Notes under the pieces: generated by a model
The model's input: the letters and a program-made list of their open reading frames with translations, nothing else
What the model was told of the DNA's origin: nothing
Databases searched by the model: none
DNA from: Aphidius gifuensis
Taxonomy: Eukaryota > Arthropoda > Insecta > Hymenoptera > Braconidae
Assembly: GCF_014905175.1 (NCBI RefSeq)
Contig: NC_057793.1
Location: forward strand, 9,982,001-10,046,000
Length of the DNA: 64,000 nucleotides
Direction: 5' to 3'
In this document: piece by piece, positions 59,878-64,000 of the stretch
How the letters are laid out: the number at the start of each line of letters is the position of its first letter
Position numbering within the stretch: the stretch's first letter is position 1
Position numbers and translations under genes: made by a program

Positions 59878-60989
59878 ATGTTACGATATTATTTAATATT
59901 TTTTATTGCACTTGTGCAATTTAATCATATATTTGTAAGTTATTTTTAATTTATGATTTTTTGATGTATAATTATTTTTTCAATAATAGCATTTAACAAA
60001 TTTTCAATTGAAATTGACAATTTTTTTTTTAATTGCATTTGTTTGATTTATTTTTTAAATCAGTTTTTAAAATAATTACTATTTTTCTAATTTATTTAAA
60101 ACAATTTTTAAGGTGAAAACAAGTGAAGAGTCAACTAGGAAGGGACCATCACCAGGCGATTATTACTCGTTTATACCCATTACCCAGAGAGTTAAGCTAT
60201 CCATATAAAGTGGTTTATTGTGAAGTTGCTTGTTTAAATAATCAAGATTTAAGTTACGGTACTTGCGTTTTGCCGACGTGGAAAGACAGACGTGTCAGAA
60301 ATTGGAATTGGATGACGGTGTTTAAAAAAATACCAGATACCGGAGATTATTACCGGCACACATTCGATGGTTAGTATTTTATATATAAAGTCCCAGCTTC
60401 ACCTTGAATGACCATGTTAATTTAATATATTTTTCTTTATAGATGACAGCAAGATACAAGGTTTACTTCGATGCAACGAAGAACCATATCCCAATGCAAC
60501 TATATTAGTAATAGACTTTCCAGAGATTAGAAAGAATAAACCTGGACGTAGGGTGCGTTCCGTGGCTATCCAGTCCGTACGAACTTCAAAATGGCGGAGT
60601 TTGGAAATATTTTGATCCTTTGTTGTGGTAGACCTGATTTTTTTCATTTGAAAATAATCTGATCAAATTTGACGTTAGCCAATTTATTCGACGGATTTGA
60701 AATAATTAAATAGAAACTCTGTCAACTTAAACCTGAAAAAAATAGTAATACTTAATATTTTAAGTTTTTATAAATCTCTGGCCTTCTTTTTGGCTATAGT
60801 GATGTATCATAGTAACTTTTAACATTATTAGAATTTTCATTTTTTTCGTCGCCATTTTGAAGTTCGTACGGACTGGATAGCCACGGAACGCACCCCTTCT
60901 AACGATTCATGCCTCAAAATATATCATCAAATCAACGAAGCTAAGCTTTCAGAAAACCCAAAAAACTGTAGTGCTTTTTTAGAAGAATG
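59878..60989 (+). pseudogene. S1a: broken copy of a small secreted Cys protein
   Basis: Exons 59878-59934 (signal peptide, MLRYYLIFFIALVQF), 60113-60369 and 60443-60989. Exon 2 has a 7-bp tandem duplication (taccca-t repeated near 60170) that shifts the frame and brings an early TAA. Exon 3 is interrupted by a MITE at 60551-60895, after which the end of the frame (CLKIYH, then NCSAFLEE and TGA) resumes. Splice sites are preserved. Its promoter is also split by the 2.8-kb element. Paralogue of the intact gene at 63307. Confidence 0.85.
60551..60895. mobile_element. MITE inserted in S1a exon 3
   Basis: 46-bp inverted ends: gggtgcgttccgtggctatc and agtccgtacgaacttcaaaa at the left, complement at the right ending ggaacgcaccc. 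The paralogue at 63990 reads through this point. The target duplication is unclear. Confidence 0.88.
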
Positions 60990-61352
60990 AGCATATTTAA
61001 AGCAATATAATCAATTGAACTAATTAATTGTTAAATAAAAATCATCGAATTTATTGACCTTATTTTAAAAAACGAGTTCGACGGAAAAAAATTCTATACA
61101 AATAAAGAAAAGTTGAAGAGAGCTCTGGAAATTCTAAAAACCTTTTCAAAGTCACCTGAAAGTTGTTTTAGTAAATTCGTAAACCTGTTTCATTTTATTC
61201 GTTATTTCCCCTAGCATATCTATCTCAGGTTAGTATATGTGTATATATTATTATTGTTAAATAAACAAGAAATAGTCTTCCAGTAGAAATCTTCTTAAAT
61301 TGATGAGAGGTGAGACCGTATCACGACAGTGACAACTAATAAAGAACACAAT

Positions 61353-62130
61353 ATGTTGATACAGTATTTATTTTTTTTGACTGGAATCTTGTGTTTTAAT
61401 GAAAATTTCGTGAGTTGATTTGAATTATTTAATTTTAAAAATCATGAAAGGCTTGTAATTAATTTTAAAAAAATTTCAAGGCAATTTCTATTGTAGACAG
61501 TTCCCCAAGTGAAATACAAAACTCAACAATGTACAATGACTACAGAAAACTGTTATGTGTAGATCCAGAGGATTTAAAAAATAGCTGTATTATTGTGCAA
61601 GGATCTTTCAAAATGGATGAAACAAGTAAGAGACAAAATTAAAATCTACAATTCATTTAATACAATGCAATCAAAAATTTTCTACATTCACATTAACAAT
61701 TTACTGTGATATCCATAAGGTCATAATTATTAATTTTTGTTTTCATGTTTCTAAGATCTCGAGGTGTTTGGAGATTTTCTACTTGATGCAATCTCTAGTA
61801 TGGAAAAAAGAGGGGATCCGTACTTAGTTTATGCAATTGGCGAAATTCCAGGTTCTTTTGAATGTTTTCATTATTTCATATACATGTCCATTGTTGTTTT
61901 GAGTATATTTTTATATTTTTTATATTCCAACAGCGAAAACGCGAGGTCTACTCGAATCAAGGCTATTGACGAAAGCAGGGAATCTCTATCTTGGTATTTT
62001 TTCAACAACAGTACATTTTGATTTGGCATGGGAAAAGGAACACAATGATTTGGGATGCTTAAAAATATATAATGGAATGAACAGTGATAAAAAAGTTGTT
62101 GTCAAAAAAAGTTGTAAGATTTTTTTGTAG
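61353..62130 (+). CDS. S2: small secreted Cys protein, unknown family
   Basis: Exons 61353-61409, 61481-61625, 61756-61851 and 61934-62130 fit in phase and give 164 residues. Exon 1 is a signal peptide of exactly 19 codons (MLIQYLFFLTGILCF), as in S1. The mature part has four cysteines: two spaced LLCVDPEDLKNSC, then GCLKIY and a terminal KSC. Motifs include FGDFLLDAISSMEKRGDPYL and GNLYLGIFSTTVHFDL. It shares with S1 the exon 1 length, a phase-0 first intron, a phase-1 last intron and the CLKIY motif, so the two are probably distant paralogues; S2 has one extra intron (donor GTTCTT, weak). I do not recognise the family. Secretion is predicted; function unknown. Confidence 0.75.
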
Positions 62131-62658
62131 AAATTTAGTTCTTACTGAGAACGCAACATATGTTAATGCTGTTTATGTTATACTTTTATGATTGCTTCAC
62201 GTTAAATGAATAAAAAAAAATATTTTAATTTTGTGTATATCTTACGAATCTGTGCGAAATATTTAAGGGGTTGCATATTCGATGCAATATAAGTAATATT
62301 GAACCAGTCGTTATAATTTATAAATAAACAACTCATTGAATTTAATGACATTAATTTAAAAACAAATTTGACGAAAAAAAAATTCTATACGTAAACAGAA
62401 AAGTAAAAGAGAGCTCTGGAAATTCTAAAAATTTTTTTTAAAGTCACCTGAAAGGTGATTGTTATAATAAATTTGTAAACCTGTTTCTTTTCATTTCACA
62501 TTTGTTGCGCGTCCCTTACTAGCATATCTAGCTCAAGTTAGTATATGTAAAAATTATTATTTTTACATGAACGAGAAAGAGTCAGCCAGTATCAATCTTC
62601 TAAAATTGATGAGAGTTGAGACTGTCCCACGACAGCGATAACTAAAAAACAAAACAAT
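62131..62658. other. Spacer between S2 and its broken copy
   Basis: 62340-62640 duplicates 61030-61340, the leader of S2 (gaaaagtaaaagagagctct, actgtcccacgacagcgata). No gene. Confidence 0.5.
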
Positions 62659-63085
62659 ATGCTTATACAGTATTTATTTTTTTTGACTGGAATCTTGTAT
62701 TTCAGTGGAGTTTTTGTGAGTTGATTTGAATTATTTTAACTTAAAATTAAATTAACATTATTTGGCTTATTCAACAATATACACCAGAACCTTGTAATTA
62801 ATTAAAAAAAAAAAAAAAAAAACATGATAAATAAATAAAAAATTCTAAAATATTATTAGATTTTTTAAATAAATTTTTATTAACTTTTTTATTGATCAAT
62901 TCGAATTTCAAGGCAATTTCTATTGTAAACCGTTCATCAAGTGGAATACAAAACTCAACAATGTGAGTTGAGCAAAAACTATAGTATATATAAAAGTGTT
63001 TTGTGTGAACTCACAAGATTTAAAAAATAGCTGTATTCTTGCGCAAGCATTTCTCAAAGTGTATAATAAAAGTAATAAATAAAAT
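62659..63085 (+). pseudogene. S2': broken copy of S2
   Basis: Exon 1 (62659-62715, MLIQYLFFLTGILYF) and its GTGAGT donor are intact. Exon 2, from 62913, starts AISIVNRSSSGIQNSTM and then meets TGA. Downstream similarity (VNSQDLKNSCILAQAF) continues in another frame, and exons 3 and 4 are absent before the next gene. Confidence 0.8.
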
Positions 63086-63189
63086 AGAAAGAAACATTCA
63101 ATTTCATGTACAACATAAATTTCTAAGTTTTCATATGACGCTATGGAAATATTGTATATATACATTGTATATTATTATTATTATTTTGG

Positions 63190-63306
63190 TCCACAGATAG
63201 AAAAAAAAATTCTCCAGAGTTGTTTGACAAGTTGAAGGATACAGACATATTTTTTGAAGTAGTTGAAAGTTGAATATTAACACGACAAACAGAAGACATA
63301 TAAAAA
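63190..63306 (+). promoter_or_regulatory. Leader/promoter region of S1b
   Basis: Shares ttctccagagttgtttgac, gaaagttgaatatt and acgacaaacagaagaca with the split leader of S1a (56965-57030 joined with 59811-59877). Conservation up to the ATG suggests it carries the promoter and 5' UTR. Confidence 0.5.
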
Positions 63307-64000
63307 ATGTTACGATATTGTTTTATATTTTTTATTGTACTTGTGCAATTTAATCATATATTTGTAAGTTATTATAAATTTATTATTTTTTAATGTATAA
63401 TTATTTCTTCAATAATAGCATTAAACAAATTTTAAATTGAAAGTGACAACTTTTTGTTTTAATTACATTTGTTTGATTTATTTTTTAGATCAGTCTTTAA
63501 AATAATTACTATTTTTCTAATTTATTTAAAACCATTTTTAAGGTGAAAACAAGCGAAGAGTCAACTAAGAAGGGACTATCACCAAGCAATTATTATTCGT
63601 TTGTACCCAGAGAGTTGAGCTATCCATATAAAGTGGTGTATTGTGAAGTTGCTTGTTTATACAATCAAGATTTAAGTTATGGTACTTGCGTTATGCCAAC
63701 GTGGAAAGACAGACGTGTCAGAAATTGGAATTGGATGACGGTGTTTAAAAAAATACCAGATACCGAAGATTTTTACCGACACACATTCGATGGTTACTAT
63801 TTTATATATAAAGTCCTAGCTTCACCTTGAATGACCATGTTAATTTAATATATTTTTCTTTATAGATGACAGAAAGATACAAGGTTTACTTCGATGCAAC
63901 GAAGAACCATATCCCAATGCAACTATAATAGTAATAGACTTTCCAGAGATTAGAAGAAATAAACCTGGACGTACTGACGATTCTTGCCTCAAAATATATC
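63307..64000 (+). CDS. S1b: small secreted Cys protein, cut by window end
   Basis: Exons 63307-63363, 63543-63792 and 63866 to the window edge, all in phase and without lesions. Residues 1-19 are a signal peptide (MLRYCFIFFIVLVQF). The mature part has Cys at 53, 57 and 68 (VVYCEVACLYNQDLSYGTCV), a basic and aromatic stretch (KDRRVRNWNWMTVFKK), then GLLRCNEEPYPNATI and DDSCLKIY. By comparison with S1a the gene should end about 70-80 bp beyond the window, for about 170 residues and six cysteines. The donor after exon 2 is GTTACT here and GTTAGT in S1a. No family recognised; predicted extracellular. Confidence 0.8.

Noticed and set aside
62920..63165. Minus-strand frame at 62920-63165
   Set aside because: Antisense to the broken S2' exon 2, with no independent support.

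Overview
The window looks like a very AT-rich nuclear contig from an insect. It has short GT-AG introns, an intact nine-exon sugar-type gustatory receptor, a nuclear tRNA-Gln, many small transposons, and lineage-expanded MATH-BTB and F-box/LRR genes. A GC-poor hymenopteran such as a parasitoid wasp would fit, but that is inference: no gene here is diagnostic of a genus.

Layout. 1-8.1 kb is a tandem segmental duplication. Each unit carries a MATH-BTB gene, its 3' flank and the last exon of a gustatory receptor; the right unit also holds a solo-LTR-like insert split by a hAT element. 8.05-11.0 kb (minus) is the complete gustatory receptor, followed by tRNA-Gln at 11.7 kb. 12.7-55.5 kb is an array of seven F-box/LRR genes (called A to G here) plus one 3' fragment. 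A and B are head to head; C, D, E, F and G are all minus. Two subfamilies are visible. Type I (A, F) has no acidic insert. Type II (B, C, D, G) has a 40-60 residue Asp-rich insert inside the LRR domain and a conserved upstream block. E joins a type II 5' end to a type I LRR exon. A third MATH-BTB gene and a 5'-truncated LINE lie between D and E. 57-64 kb holds a tandem cluster of small secreted Cys-containing proteins of two related kinds (S1, S2), with one intact S2, one intact S1 cut by the window end, and one broken copy of each. The spacers are filled with MITEs, foldback elements and hAT-like elements, several nested, some with readable target-site duplications.

How the genes relate. MATH-BTB proteins are usually CUL3 substrate adaptors and F-box/LRR proteins are usually SCF substrate adaptors, so the window concentrates two families of ubiquitin-ligase specificity factors, both duplicating and decaying. 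The S1/S2 cluster is the least recognisable content: signal peptide, conserved exon phases, 4-6 cysteines, tandem turnover and no family I can name. Exon structures were read by eye from splice signals and phase; no transcript or database evidence was available.
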